In this document: in pieces, positions 9,532 through 21,215 of the stretch | Numbering within the stretch: position 1 is the stretch's first letter | How the letters are laid out: each line of letters begins with the position of its first letter | Assembly: GCA_029959195.1 (NCBI GenBank) | Contig: CP114120.1 | Location: forward strand, 682,001 to 746,000 | Origin: Dictyophora rubrovolvata | Lineage: Eukaryota > Basidiomycota > Agaricomycetes > Phallales > Phallaceae | Reading direction: 5' to 3' | Length of the DNA stretch: 64,000 bases | Made by a program: the position numbers and the translations under genes | The notes under the pieces: model-generated | The model's input: only the letters and a program-made list of their open reading frames with translations | What the model was told of the DNA's origin: nothing | Database searches by the model: none

Positions 9532-12500
9532 CTAGCCGTTTCTACATTCCATCCAACTAGTACCGTGGACGAAATTGTTAAAGTTAAACTTCATAACATT
9601 TCGACGCGGTGCATGCATCATGCATGGATACCAAACCCCTTTTCTTTTCTTTTTTGGTACCCAAAACAAAAGCTCACCCTGAAAACCCAAAACCCATCCA
9701 TTATCCATCTTAGCGAAAGCGGAAAGCGAAGCTTTTTTCCAGGCCGTTAATGCATAATCCAACATCTCCGTCTTGTTAGATGCCAGTTTTCTGAGTGTCT
9801 CTTTAAGTGAACCATACTGAATAAAAGTAATACCAAACTTGCCCCTCAATTTCAATTTCGGAACCATGGGCGGCGAGTGAGTTATTTTGAGGAGGGTTGT
9901 ACAGAGCACACATCTTCTCATATATTTCCAAATCCCAGATAGAACATTGCGAAGATTGATCAATTGAATCTACAAGACGTCTTTTGCTCAGAGCTAGGGT
10001 ATTAATGTCCTTCAGTTCGAACGGATACTGAATTGTCGTGATAATTGTTTTTTCATTTTGTATGTCCCAGATATCTAAAGATGCGGTGTTCCCTGAAGTA
10101 TCCGCACTAGACGCTGTTATGATTAGGTTTGAGTCATTGGAAAACCATGACTTTCTAACGAGTTGATTTAACGATGGACCGTTGAGCAGTGTTTCAGTGT
10201 CCGCGTCGAGCAGTTTCATTTCGCCGTTGCTAATCCATGTCAGATACTTCCCATTTAGGGATAGTTGCCATTCAGATGAGGATGAAATCGAATTGACCCT
10301 TACTCCCGTTAATGCATCTAAGATATTGACACTATTCTTTGACATGCATATAACATGTGTATCATTGGCAGAGAAAGCAACCGGGCGGAAGTCTGGCTTG
10401 AGCGTAAACGGTCCTCCCACTATGTCACCCGATCCGCATTCTCGAATTTCCATTGTCTTCTCACCGTAAACAACGAAGTGGGTACCCGTTGCGGTGACGA
10501 AAAAAGTGTTCACCTCCTCTGGAACAGAGTATGGACCACCAATTAAATTGCGGGTGCAACAATCCCATATTTGAATGATTCTTTTATAGTAGTCTCCAGA
10601 AATAAGATATTTGGCCGAGCACCCCAGCGCGGTGATTGAGTGGCTTGATTCATCTACAACGGTCTCGCCTTCTTTTTCGTTCCACAAACAGAGTCCGCAA
10701 CTGGTGATATATGCCGCACGCACATTTTCCTCATCAGGGAAAACTACGACAGGTCCGGGGGATTTAAGTTCAACTTCAAAAACAATCGTATTCGTTGTTA
10801 TAGTATTTGAAATTTGGAGGTAACCGCGACCAAGGGACGTCACATAGTGAAGAATAAGATATGTGCCCCGTAGCCAAATTGCGCTTACGCTCCCATTTTC
10901 TACTCCATGCGAGTCACTCACTTCCACAGATTTATCCCATTTTCGAACGTTTATTGTACCATCGGATGTGCCCAACGCAACTGACTTAGAATCATGTGAG
11001 AACCCCAGACACCAAATGATATTGTCTACAAAGGATCGACTAATTAATTCCCCTGTAGACACGCTCCAAATTGAGTACACATTGTGGAAGGCAGAAAGGA
11101 TAGATTGATTATCGGGGGAAAACTGGAAACATGTGATACACGTCTCGTGTTGAATTTCGGCGACTTTAGTGTTTGTCCGTACATCCTGGATCTCTATTGA
11201 AGTGTCGCCTCTTTCAAAGGCAATGTAGCTGTCAGTAAGTGCCAGATCCCCAGAAGCATTGGATACGACATCCTGTGTTTGTTTTCGAGTATTCCATATG
11301 TACACCCCCGGTCGAGAGTCCCGATGAAAGGCAAGCCAGTCTCCATTGGGCGAAAATACAGCAGCGCGAATGAGACATCCATTACCATCAAATTGGTCAA
11401 CAATCCGATGATTTTTTCGATCAAATAGGAGTCTCCCCTTCCCCGTGCACCAGGTTATAAAGCACCCGTCCGAAGAGATGATGCAAAGATAACACGATGT
11501 ACCAATCATCTCCTCATATCGCTCCACGCTCGTTTCATTTGTCCTCATATTCCATACGAGGATATCACCGTCGGAAAAACAACAGTAAGCCAATCCTCCA
11601 TCGGGGGAAAATACGATGTTACTGACTCCCCGCGTATGATAGGGACCTTTTCCAACTTTAGAACGAATCTCCCTCACAAGTCGTGCCCCTGTTACATAGT
11701 TCCACACCCAAAATTCACCTTCAGTAGAGCCAGTTGCGATATATCTGCCTTTTGGAGAAAAGGCAAGCGCCCTGGGAGTCCCGAAAGCATGTTTTTGCGT
11801 GATACCGATTTTGCGTGAGGAACCGACAGGTTGGCCAATGTCGAACGTTAACAAACCAGGATATGTTTCAAGGTATTTTCTTGATACAAATGAGTTGTGA
11901 GGAACAAAGGGAAGGGCCGAGAGATAAAGATGTGGCGTGCTCTCCATCATCACCTCTCCAAAGTCGTATCCAAATTCCCATGCATCCATCGCATCAGCAG
12001 CCAAGCCACCATCTGCATCCTACCAAATGATTCAGGCATTAATATGCGACAAGCAAAGAATCACCCACAGTACACCAGTTCACTATTTCTCGCATCGCCA
12101 CGCAACCTTGATCGACCGCCGTTAACAAACTGAGCACTTCAAAAAAATACAGCAGGTTGTAGTCGAACAAAACCCGGATTTCACAAACAAGTTCCTCGCT
12201 ATAAGCTGAAGACTGGAGATGGAAGCCCCAGAAACGACATGAATATGACAGATGCGACGGAACGGCTTTCTTGACACGTGAGTTGAAATCGGGCACCTCT
12301 CGATTGCGCAGGTGTGATGTTTCGAGGTGACAAATATTGAAGTATAGCATTCGATTCATCAATTTGAGACAAGCAAGTGTTATGAGATTTTGATCTGAGG
12401 TATCGACATAGTACTCGTTGGTTTCTTTAGCGGTGAAAAAATCAAACAGGGAGGTGTGAAGAGGTCGCACGGGAGTAGACAAGTCATGGACGCCAACAAA

Positions 12501-14913
12501 GAGAGAACTGAAGGGCGTGAGTATTGACTTGATATCTTCAATACCATCAAAAATATTTTGTAGCGCATTTATCGAGAGGGGTTCCCGCGCCGTTATAATC
12601 GTGCCTACGATCGTCTTAAAGTCTTTGACAAAGTCGGCGTATTTGAATTCCGACTGGCTCGAAATGATTTGGCGATATAATCCATATAATGACAAGGACG
12701 AGTTTGACACGCAAGTTTCCCAATTCTTCTTTACGAGTTGTGAACGTGTAACGGTGGGATCAATGAATTGGCAGGCTGTCTGAGCCCATTGGAAAAGACC
12801 TTCGGCGCGCTTGGCCAGTATACTGTGCCATTTTCCGTCTATCTTGTTCAGGACTGATGATATTGGAGCAAGGCAACTCGAGACATAGGCTTGAATGTCG
12901 GAACGTGTTTCCTCCGCATCAATATCCCCCATCCGTTTACATAGAACATTAGAATTTTGACACTGAAGCTCGATGTCCTGTTCTGGACGGGTGGTAACGA
13001 TGATACGATAATTCGTCGGAAGCTCGGAACATCTGCCGAGGAGTAATCCCAGAAGTTCCTTGCGTTCGCTACGGTCTCCGCTTTCATCCAACGCGTCCAC
13101 AACGATGACCACAGACCCAATAGTTGTTACGTTTTTCGAAGGCTTAACAATGAGTTCTTCAAATTGCGTCTCGGCATCCTTTTTCTTCCGAACCGCCGAC
13201 TTTTCAATCACAGCCACTAATTCTTTTCGCCACAGGGTATCGCTGTCGGCCAAGTCGCGGGATATGGTGCTAAAAAGATAATTGCGTCGGTCCGTATAAC
13301 TCCTGTTAAAACAGAACATAGACCCGAGTCGATTTTGTTTTTGGAATATTCCAGCAATGGTATGTGCCACCGCGGACTTTCCTGCTCCCGCTTGTCCACT
13401 CAGGACGAGGATTTGTGGCGATGTGTCATTATTGACCCACTCCAATATTTCATTGATCAGCGTTTGGCGAGTCCCTGGTAAACATCGTTTCTTGGGAAAA
13501 AACCCAGCATCAGGATCGTAGGGCATTTCTCCGAGCAATGTTAATTCATCTTGTGAACGAGATCATGGATGATCGATAATAATATATAACCAAACGTACT
13601 TAGTTCACTGATTTCCTCAAACACACGAAGTGTTACAACACTGGTTTCAAGATTGACAGAATCCGTCATAACCTTCATAAGGTGGTCGAATTTGTCATTG
13701 AAACCTTGGAGCTTGCCATCCACAATCCCGCTGACTCCTCTCACCATATTCTTGACTGGGGCTCAAGAGTCAGACTGGATCGCACGATCATAATTTTGAG
13801 AGGGACGCAACCTGTATTTTCCGTATTGTACTCTCGTATAAAATACGCGCATTCAATGGTTTGGTGAACCAGTACGGAAAGTGTCTTGGTCTGGGTCGCA
13901 GTAAGCTCGCGTAACCGTTTCGCATCCGTAATGTAGTCGTAAATGTCCTTCAGTTTTACGCATAATGTTTTGACTTTATCATCACGATTTTTTTGCGTTA
14001 TAATAACCTGAAAATAATGATTATATCTGGTTTTATCGAGTTCAAATAAACATTTACCTTTGGAATAACAGACAGAATGCTCCACGCTATCTTCACATAT
14101 GGGCTTATCTAAAAAAAACTTTAGAGAAAGATAAAGTTATGTTTTCCATGGAACTACCTCGGAAACATCATCTATTACTTTCATAAAAACCTGAAATTGG
14201 AGGAGAAACGACGACCAGGTCTCATCTTCGTTGTAGACTTGCACCGCAGAGGTGATAAAGTTGGAAGCCTCGGCTGGAACTTCCAGATTCGGCAGGTTTT
14301 CCGACGCTGCTGATGCTTTTTCTACCACTTCCGAAACGACGTCAGATGATCTTTCAATGTTGAATGTTAATTGACATTTTCCGGCGATGTCTAATTTGCA
14401 TGTACCTGCAATCCTGTAAGTACCAGACTAACGACAATGTTTTCAGTAACATGACTAACCAGAACTGCTTTGTATCTTGAGTAGGTCAATGACCCGGCGT
14501 TCGCACGAGCCAATTTTATTGTTTGGAGTAACTCGATGGACCCGGATAGCGGTAAAAGTTAGGAGAGTGTCGTCAGTAATATCACCGGCACTAAATCACG
14601 ATGTAAGGCGACATTAAAAGATTGTGATCTCCAAAACATACAAAATGAAAGGCTCATTCCAGATCACGCAGTTGTTATCAAGATCATCTTTCCCAACTGC
14701 ACCCTTTGTACTCGTTCTCGCCTCGCTGTCGTACTTGATCACTATTTGGAATTTAGGATCGTGTTTCCATGAGAATGGAGGATTAAGCAAGCAAACATCT
14801 TTATTCAAAGGGATTCCACATGAGAAAAATCGAAACTTTGAATGAAATACATAACTCTGTAAGTTACCAGATATTTTTATACCTTCCCACGAATAGCTCG
14901 TCGAATCGGCCAT
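9532..14913 (-). CDS. NACHT-WD40 NLR (STAND NTPase) with N-terminal C2-like domain
   Basis: Fungal NLRs of this type are candidate non-self recognition or cell-death switches. ATG 14913 starts MADSTSYSWEGIKISG and a C2-like domain spread over several exons (ending near KLDIAGKCQLTFNIE). A helical region (SPYVKIAWSILSVIPK, then TVKNMVRGVSG) follows. The NACHT has Walker A GQAGAGKSAVAHT and Walker B VVIVVDALDESGD. After the NACHT come about 700 residues of degenerate WD40 repeats, with AFSPKGRYIATGS the clearest. The last part, NGWVLGFQGELLFWVP to NFVHGTSWMEC, is the conserved terminal signature of agaricomycete NLR-WD40 proteins. Introns join all segments: GTACGT at about 13600, GTTGCG at about 13825, a GTGGGT donor near 12055, and a 64-base phase-1 intron 9801-9864 with a weak GTTCCG donor. 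If that last intron is not real, the gene carries a frameshift just before its C-terminal tail. Confidence 0.85.
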
Positions 14914-16560
14914 GACTGAGTATACCGTTAAGCAGCTGTAATAAGGAGCACGTTACGCGATGAGTGCATGATCAAGATTTGGGAAGGTGAAAAAAACGCG
15001 AAAGCTGTGCTGGAGAGCGCCTTAGGCCGGATTCTCAGTTCACACCCGTTGCTTCGTTGCTTTGCTTTTTTCTTTCCGCCCAATCTTCATTGGTCGAAGC
15101 CAACACAGAATTTCTATACGTAGGTCGGAGACCACCGACATTTAGCTAGAAGGTCTCCCAAGTCCGTGAGGAGTCCTACACTCCCTCAAACACGAGGTGC
15201 GCAATAGCATTTTTTCTCTGTGGTTAACATTACCGTTTCAGACAAAGATAAATGGCTTCAAAACAGAAAACTTACAAGACGTCACCTATAAAGTGATAAA
15301 TCAACGTCAACTGCGAATACTGGACTAGGTCACAAAGGCTATAGCTGCACAAGAAAAAAAATCTCCACACCTTATCTATTCTCTGGAGTCATAAACCGAA
15401 ACAGATGATGACAAAATATACACTATATCCTATGCTCCACGAATGCTGCCTCTTCGTAATAAATTGAGGCTCTTCAAGTATCGTTACTCAATCGGGAAAA
15501 AGGTGCCGGCGCAGGGCCAGATTACACATTCGGCCAGTCACCAACAAGTCACTGGAAAATTCAAACTAACTTGCGATGAAAGCTCTTCAACCAGCTCAGG
15601 ATTTTTTCACATTATATCCGACAATTGGACCTGGTATTACCCGGAAATGTATCGGAAGGACATTGTCAATCATCACAATGTAGCAAAAACTTGAACCAAG
15701 CACTGGAGACTAGTACTAGACGGTGGACTGCCCTTCAGTTCAACTTACCGCTAATGCGTTTTGCTATTCTTATTCAAAAAAATCTTCGGCTCTATCCTAT
15801 TTTGTACTGAAGTCGCATCCTATCGCCAAACACGATAGAAGAGAGTGTCGCATGCGCTTTTTCACTGATTGGGGCGTAACCTACCCGAGCACAGCGGTAT
15901 ATAGGATTGTTCTTTCTTGTGATTACCCGTATCAGAAATACTCATTTGTATATAGACCTTTTTATGCTGTTGTACAGAAGAACATCTATATATGTGCAAA
16001 CCGCCTTAGCATGCATTCGGACTGACAATGGATGACTATACCCTGTTTGGATGAGATACATAGTGCTCTCGAGGGCATTGGTTCAAGTCCGCGGTAGATA
16101 TCAACATTGTGCTGTCATCTGCGAACCTTCCCTGCCAGATGGTCTTAGTTTCTCGAAGAGGACTACCAGAACCGTCGAGCACAACTCGAATCCCACCCTC
16201 ACTCTACGGCTGTTTTAATCGTGCTATCAGCATGGTTCCGTCTATTCAATGAAATTTAAACGAAAGTATGCGGTCTCACCTTTAATTGAATCGGTAGAAA
16301 CACCAAGCCTATAACTCGTTCATTTCCTCTCACTTATCATCTCGGTTCCGTCTTTCCCACCGAAGCTGACCCCTTCCTAGTGGCAGATGTCACCTCGAAC
16401 CATCACTACATACTACCTCCCGATTTCAAACCACAGAGCGTGGGTTCGGTCGAAGACTCTACTGGCGGTGACTTATCATGGGCTTTTGAACGAGACAATA
16501 TTGGTCGGTATCCTTGTTTAGCCGCATGCTTTCACTTTCGTCATCTGGTTCTTTTCTTCG
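14914..16560. other. Intergenic, upstream of the NLR gene
   Basis: 14968-15025 (gatttgggaaggtgaaaaa...gagcgcc) is repeated in diverged form at 17475-17525. Short open frames (for example 15443-15694, plus) show no recognisable motif. Nothing else is supported. Confidence 0.4.
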
Positions 16561-17040
16561 CATCAACACCAACATAATGTATTTCATCCTCGATCTAAAT
16601 ACGCGCGTTACGAATCATCAGCGAGCCAGTGTAACGTGGACTTTCGACGACGAAACCAAAGCTTACGTCGCCTCGATTTCCTCCGAAGCAAGGTGGATAT
16701 ACAAATTATCCTAAGACTTTCGTTAGCACAGAGTTGGTCAGGGACGGACGCATCTGTATCCGGGGAGACACTCCTCAACCCTCGGACACCCACATCCTAC
16801 AATGCGTTCCGATGAAAGAAAGACACGACGCTCGTCTCTTTCATTTTCCAAGTATCGACGTTATTTTGATGAATCGCCGATGCGTATATGGTGTATATTC
16901 TGGGTGTGTACTTGACCTGTACTACCGCTCAGAACAAGCTCAGAACGATCCCCAGGTGTACCACACGAGATTTACCAGATTCAAGTTTTGAAATACGTTT
17001 TCGTTCCCCGTCCATCAGCTGCAATCACAAACATTTGCCT
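16560..17040 (+). pseudogene. Relic of an unrecognised gene, containing dispersed block copy C
   Basis: This is the best preserved copy of the block. An upstream piece reads NTRVTNHQRASVTWTFDDET and ends SSEA. A short intron-like gap (gtggat...cgttag, about 16694-16727) follows, then TELVRDGRICIRGDTPQPSD and RLFHFPSIDVILMNRRCVYG. No start codon in good context and no complete gene can be built around it. Copies A and B are shorter and more decayed. The family is unknown to me. Confidence 0.45.
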
Positions 17041-17111
17041 TCGTTCTCAGTACTATTTTGTGGTATAAATTATATCTCTCTATTTAAAAACAAACCACAT
17101 GCATATGTTGC

Positions 17112-17525
17112 CAGTTGGAGATTCTGTTTGAACCTTGGCCGTTTCTGCATTCCACTTTCCATGCCATGCAAGTTACTCAGTTCCACAGATTGATGCCATT
17201 GTCGAATATTCATTGTACCATCAGATGTACCCAACGCAACTGATTCGGAATCGTGAGAACGTTGGACAATGGATGACGTTGTCTACATAGGATAGACTGA
17301 TTTATTCCCCTGTAAACACACTCCAAATTGAGTACACGTTGTAGAAGGAAGAAAGGATATGCTGATCATCGGGGGAAAACTGGAAACATGCGATATATGT
17401 CTCGTGTTGAATTTCGGCGACTTTAGTGTTTGCCCGTACATCCCGGATCTCTATTGGAAGCATGGAGGAGCACTAGTAAGATTTAGAAAGGTGAAAAGTG
17501 CGAAAGCTGCGCTCGAGCGCGCCTG
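17112..17525 (-). pseudogene. Internally deleted fragment of an NLR-WD40 paralogue
   Basis: The piece is a patchwork of matches, in the same orientation, to the NLR locus. 17112-17160 matches about 9513-9560 (C-terminal end), 17160-17460 matches about 10905-11205 (WD40 region, including ttgtaccatcagatgtaccc and tgaatttcggcgactttagtg), and 17475-17525 matches about 14968-15025 (5' flank). The intervening parts, including the whole NACHT and C2-like domains, are deleted. Sequence identity is moderate (my estimate is 80-90 percent), so this is a dead, older paralogue. Its right end abuts the promoter of the F-box gene at 17572. Confidence 0.8.
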
Positions 17526-17571
17526 GCGCGTAACGCGTACCGTGACGTAGGCGCTATCGGTTTTATTCTCT

Positions 17572-19187
17572 ATGCCGCCAGCATTTCAACTACGTCAAAA
17601 TCATAGGAAATCCCTTCCTGACCTTCCAGCTGACGTTTGGCTGCATATTATTAAACATCTCGATCCATACGACTACGGGGCTAAATGCGACACGATATCC
17701 TTGGCCTCGACTAACAAGTTTCTTCGCGGTATCGCCTTACCAGTTCTATACAACACATTAAATCTGGGTGTCCCCGACATTTCGGAAGACGAAGCTCGTG
17801 TGTATGTGAAGAGAGTCATACAACGCGTTCAAGACATTAACTCGTCGCCTCCCATACTCAATGCTATCTGCCGATTGGGTCTGAGTCGTTGGCATATCCG
17901 ACCTGATGACGATAGAGACAATGATGACTTGGTAGATGGTGATATCACAGATGACCCCGATTTTGATCTAGCTCGCTTTCGCGAAGGTCTCCGCGAAATG
18001 TCCCAGTTAATTAACAATGGGTACCGAGAAATTGTCACCCTCCTTTCTAGTTTGCCTCGACTTTATCATCTCGAATGCCACGACTGTTTGCTCGTGCCGG
18101 AGTTCTTCTCTTACGTTTTTCGCATACCCAACCTTCAATCTCTTCATATTGATGGCTACTCAATGTCCACCGATGATCTAATAAAGTTTCAAGTCACTGC
18201 CCCTTCGCTGCATGTTTTTCAATATTCCCCGAAACCTTGGTATCAACCGTGTCTCGCCGACGCCGTTAAACTTTTCATTCCTCTTATAGGCCAATTCACC
18301 GTCTTTTCGTTTCCCCTCAACATTCTTTCCCATATACTCGCCGATAATAGCTTGCCAATAACCCTTCCCAAATTGCAAAAACTTTCAATATTCAACCATC
18401 ATATTGCGGCCGAGGACAACCATGAGGACCTTACTTGTATTACCAACCTTCTCAGTCTTACACCCAATCTGTGCGAATTACGTGTAGTCGGTAACATTCA
18501 CACAGAAACACCCCTTGTCATTCCCGATACTGTGATGCCTCATCTTGAAACATTAATAGCACCTTCGTGCATTGCTAATGGTATAGCCCCTGGACGAGCG
18601 CTCGAGAAACTCCATATTCTCGCCTTTAGTTCAAGGGACTTTCGGGACAGTTATACTGTGGTTTCGCGCGACATAAAACACGTGGTCTATAACGGTGCAC
18701 TGAATGAACCAAAAGAAGATCTTTCTCACTTAGCTCAAGTGTTTCCCAACGCATCCACTATTGAAATCATGGCCATGGGAAATTGTACACGAACCTTTCA
18801 GGTTCTTTTTTCTTCTTCTGAATACTTATCTCTCTCTTAGTTGTTTCATACTTTTAGGAGTTATCCGACGTGGTATTATCCATTCTCCCCAGATTCCGTC
18901 ATTTAAAACGATGCACGGTATCTCTCATGCAAAAATTTCCCTCTGGACATGGTGATCTGCCGTCTTATTGTCCTGTTGGACGTGTCGGTGATCCTAAATA
19001 CCGTTCTCATCCAACATTAGAAGAAGTGCAAATTTTTAGCTTTTACCGCTGGATCTGGTGTCCAAACGATGGTTGGTATCCTGTTTACTCACGTTTTGGG
19101 GCTGATGAATTATACACTATGAAGTTTTTCAAGGTACACTTCATGTTTTCTTTCACCGGAATATATTTAAATTTCCATCTATAGTAG
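17572..19187 (+). CDS. F-box protein, tandem copy 1
   Basis: The start ATG at 17572 gives MPPAFQLRQNHRKS, followed at once by a F-box (LPADVWLHIIKHL through SLASTNKFLRGIALPVLY, residues about 18-65). The remaining 400 residues are leucine-rich without exact LRRs (for example NLLSLTPNLCELRVVG, LLSSLPRLYHLECHDC), as in many agaricomycete F-box proteins. F-box proteins recruit substrates to SCF ubiquitin ligases through Skp1; the substrate is unknown. The first exon ends at ...TRTFQ (intron about 18801-18857) and continues ELSDVVLSILPRFRHLK. A final intron (19133-19184) would leave the stop codon alone in the last exon; without splicing, the frame stops at 19184. Coding sequence is intact. Confidence 0.85.
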
Positions 19188-19408
19188 CTATACACCTAAA
19201 AGCACTAGTGCTTCCAGATATGTTTTACAAAATTACAGGGTTGCATCGAAATGTCATAAATGATGAAATCCGGTCTTAGTCTTGCGCACCGAAACAATTA
19301 TCCTTAGTTTCAATTGTCACAGGTTTCTTGAACGTAGGATTTTATCGATACCAATTCAGGCGTCGCCAAAGCGTGACGCATTGGCGCTCAGATCAGGGTC
19401 TTACCACG

Positions 19409-20976
19409 ATGACGACGGTGTCAAAACCCCTTCCCGACCTTCCCGCTGATGTCTGGTTGTATATCTTCCAAATTCTCAACGGTGAAAACGCCGTAATATC
19501 TTTGGCATCGGTCAACAAGTTTCTTCGTGATATCGGCCTACCAGTTCTATTTCGCACACTAGTCCTGTTTGCTCCCAAATCCATCTACTCCGAAACCAGT
19601 TCTCGTCTGAAGAGAACCATCCAACGTGTTCGAGACATTAATTCCTCACCCCAGGTACTCAATGTCATCCGTCGATTGACTTTGGTTCATTGGTATATTT
19701 GCCCTTATGACGATAACATGTCAGATCCCTCCACCACCGAATCAGATGACTATTCCCTAGATGAATCGAACTTCAATCTACCTCTTTATCCAAACCGCGA
19801 CGAGATTTTCAAGTTTAAATTCGATGGATACCGAGAAATTATGGCTCTCATTTCTCATTTACCTAAGCTTGATCATCTCGCTTGTCACCACTGTTCATTC
19901 ACTTCAGAGTCTTTATCTCTTATTTTTTGCGTACCCAACCTCCGGTCTCTTCATCTTCATGACCACACAATGATGCGCAATGACTCGGCAGGATGTCAAG
20001 TCGCGGTCACTAACTCCTCACTGTGTGTTTTTCAATATAGCCGTGCCCATCGGTCCGATAAAACCAGCGTTGTTGAACTTTTCATCCCTTTAATAGGCCA
20101 ACTCATCGTTTCTTCCTTTCCCCTCAACGTTCTTACCCATATACTTGCCGATACTAACTTGCCAATAACTCTTCCCAAATTGCAAAAACTTTCAACATTC
20201 AACGTTAATCTTGGGGACCCTGACAACCATGACGACCTTAATCATTTTCGCAACTTCCTCAGCCTTACACCCAATCTGCGCGAATTACGCATAGTCAGCG
20301 ATATCCACATGAAAACACCCTTTATTATCCCCGATACTGTGATACCTCATCTCAAAACATTAATGGCACCTTCTTTCATCGCCAACTGTATAGCCTCTGG
20401 ACGAGCACTCGAGAAACTCCATATTCTCGTCTTTAGACTATGGGAATTTCGAAAAAGCTATACTGTGGTCTCACGAGACATAAAACACGTGCTCTATCAC
20501 GGTGCACTGGATAGCCTAGAAGATCTTGCTCATTTGGCTCAGCTCTTCCCCGAAGCATCTACTCTCGAAATCACGGTTAGGGGTGGATGTGAACGAAAGG
20601 TTCATTTTTTTTTTGGCTTATCCCTCTTAGTTATTTCATGCTTTTAGAAAACATCCGACATGGTACTATCCATTCTCCCTGAATTCCGTCAGTTGAAACA
20701 ATTCACGGTATCTATCACGGGAAGAATTCCCCCTGAATGTGGTAGTCTGACGCCTTATTGTCCTGTTGGACGTGTCGATGATCCTAAATACCGTTCTCAC
20801 CCAACATTAGAAGAACTGCAAATTCTTAGCCCCCATCGCTGGATCTGGTGTCCCACAGATGGTTGGCGTTCTGTTCACTCACCTTATGGAGCTGACGTAT
20901 TATATATTCAGCAACTTTTCGAGGTATGTTTCATTTTCCTTTCACTGGACTATATTTAAATTTCTATCTATAGTAG
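19409..20976 (+). CDS. F-box protein, tandem copy 2
   Basis: This is a paralogue of the preceding gene, with the same intron positions and conserved downstream flank. ATG 19409 gives MTTVSKPLPDLPADVWLYIF; the in-frame sequence upstream has no other ATG. The F-box runs to ASVNKFLRDIGLPVLFRTL, and the C-terminal part shares NLLSLTPN-like and GRALEKLHIL motifs with copy 1. The first intron is at about 20599-20647, joining CERK to KTSDMVLSILPEFRQLK. As in copy 1, the terminal intron (20922-20973) is followed directly by TAG. Divergence between the two copies is substantial (I estimate 60-65 percent protein identity), so the tandem duplication is old. Both frames are uninterrupted, which argues that both are maintained. 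Confidence 0.85.
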
Positions 20977-21069
20977 CTATGCATCTACAAGTATTATTAC
21001 TTTCAAATATGTCTTACAAAACAAAATTACAAGCAGTTTCATCAAACCGTCTTAACGATAAGATTAGTC

Positions 21070-21215
21070 TACCCCGAGATGACTATAGCGACCTTAGATG
21101 CAGTTATAGCTTCCTCAGTCTCACGCTCAATCTCGTAAATTACACGTAGTAGCCAGCATCGGCCCCGAAGCATTATCCTTTTCAATACTATCATTAATCC
21201 CAGAATATTGATAGC
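21070..21215 (+). pseudogene. F-box gene remnant (relic 3)
   Basis: gactatagcgaccttag...cagtctcacgctcaatctcgtaaattacacg matches the NLLSLTPNLCELRVVG segment of the two upstream F-box genes (18420-18500 and 20225-20290) in diverged form. Only about 140 bases survive. It is the third, dead member of the tandem array. Confidence 0.65.

Noticed and set aside
10182-11108. Plus-strand open frames across the NLR WD40 region
   Set aside because: They are antisense shadows of the NLR gene and lack any independent protein similarity.
16085-16115. ggttcaagtccgcgg looks like a tRNA T-loop (B box)
   Set aside because: The flanking bases do not form a T stem or an acceptor stem, and no A box is found at the right distance.
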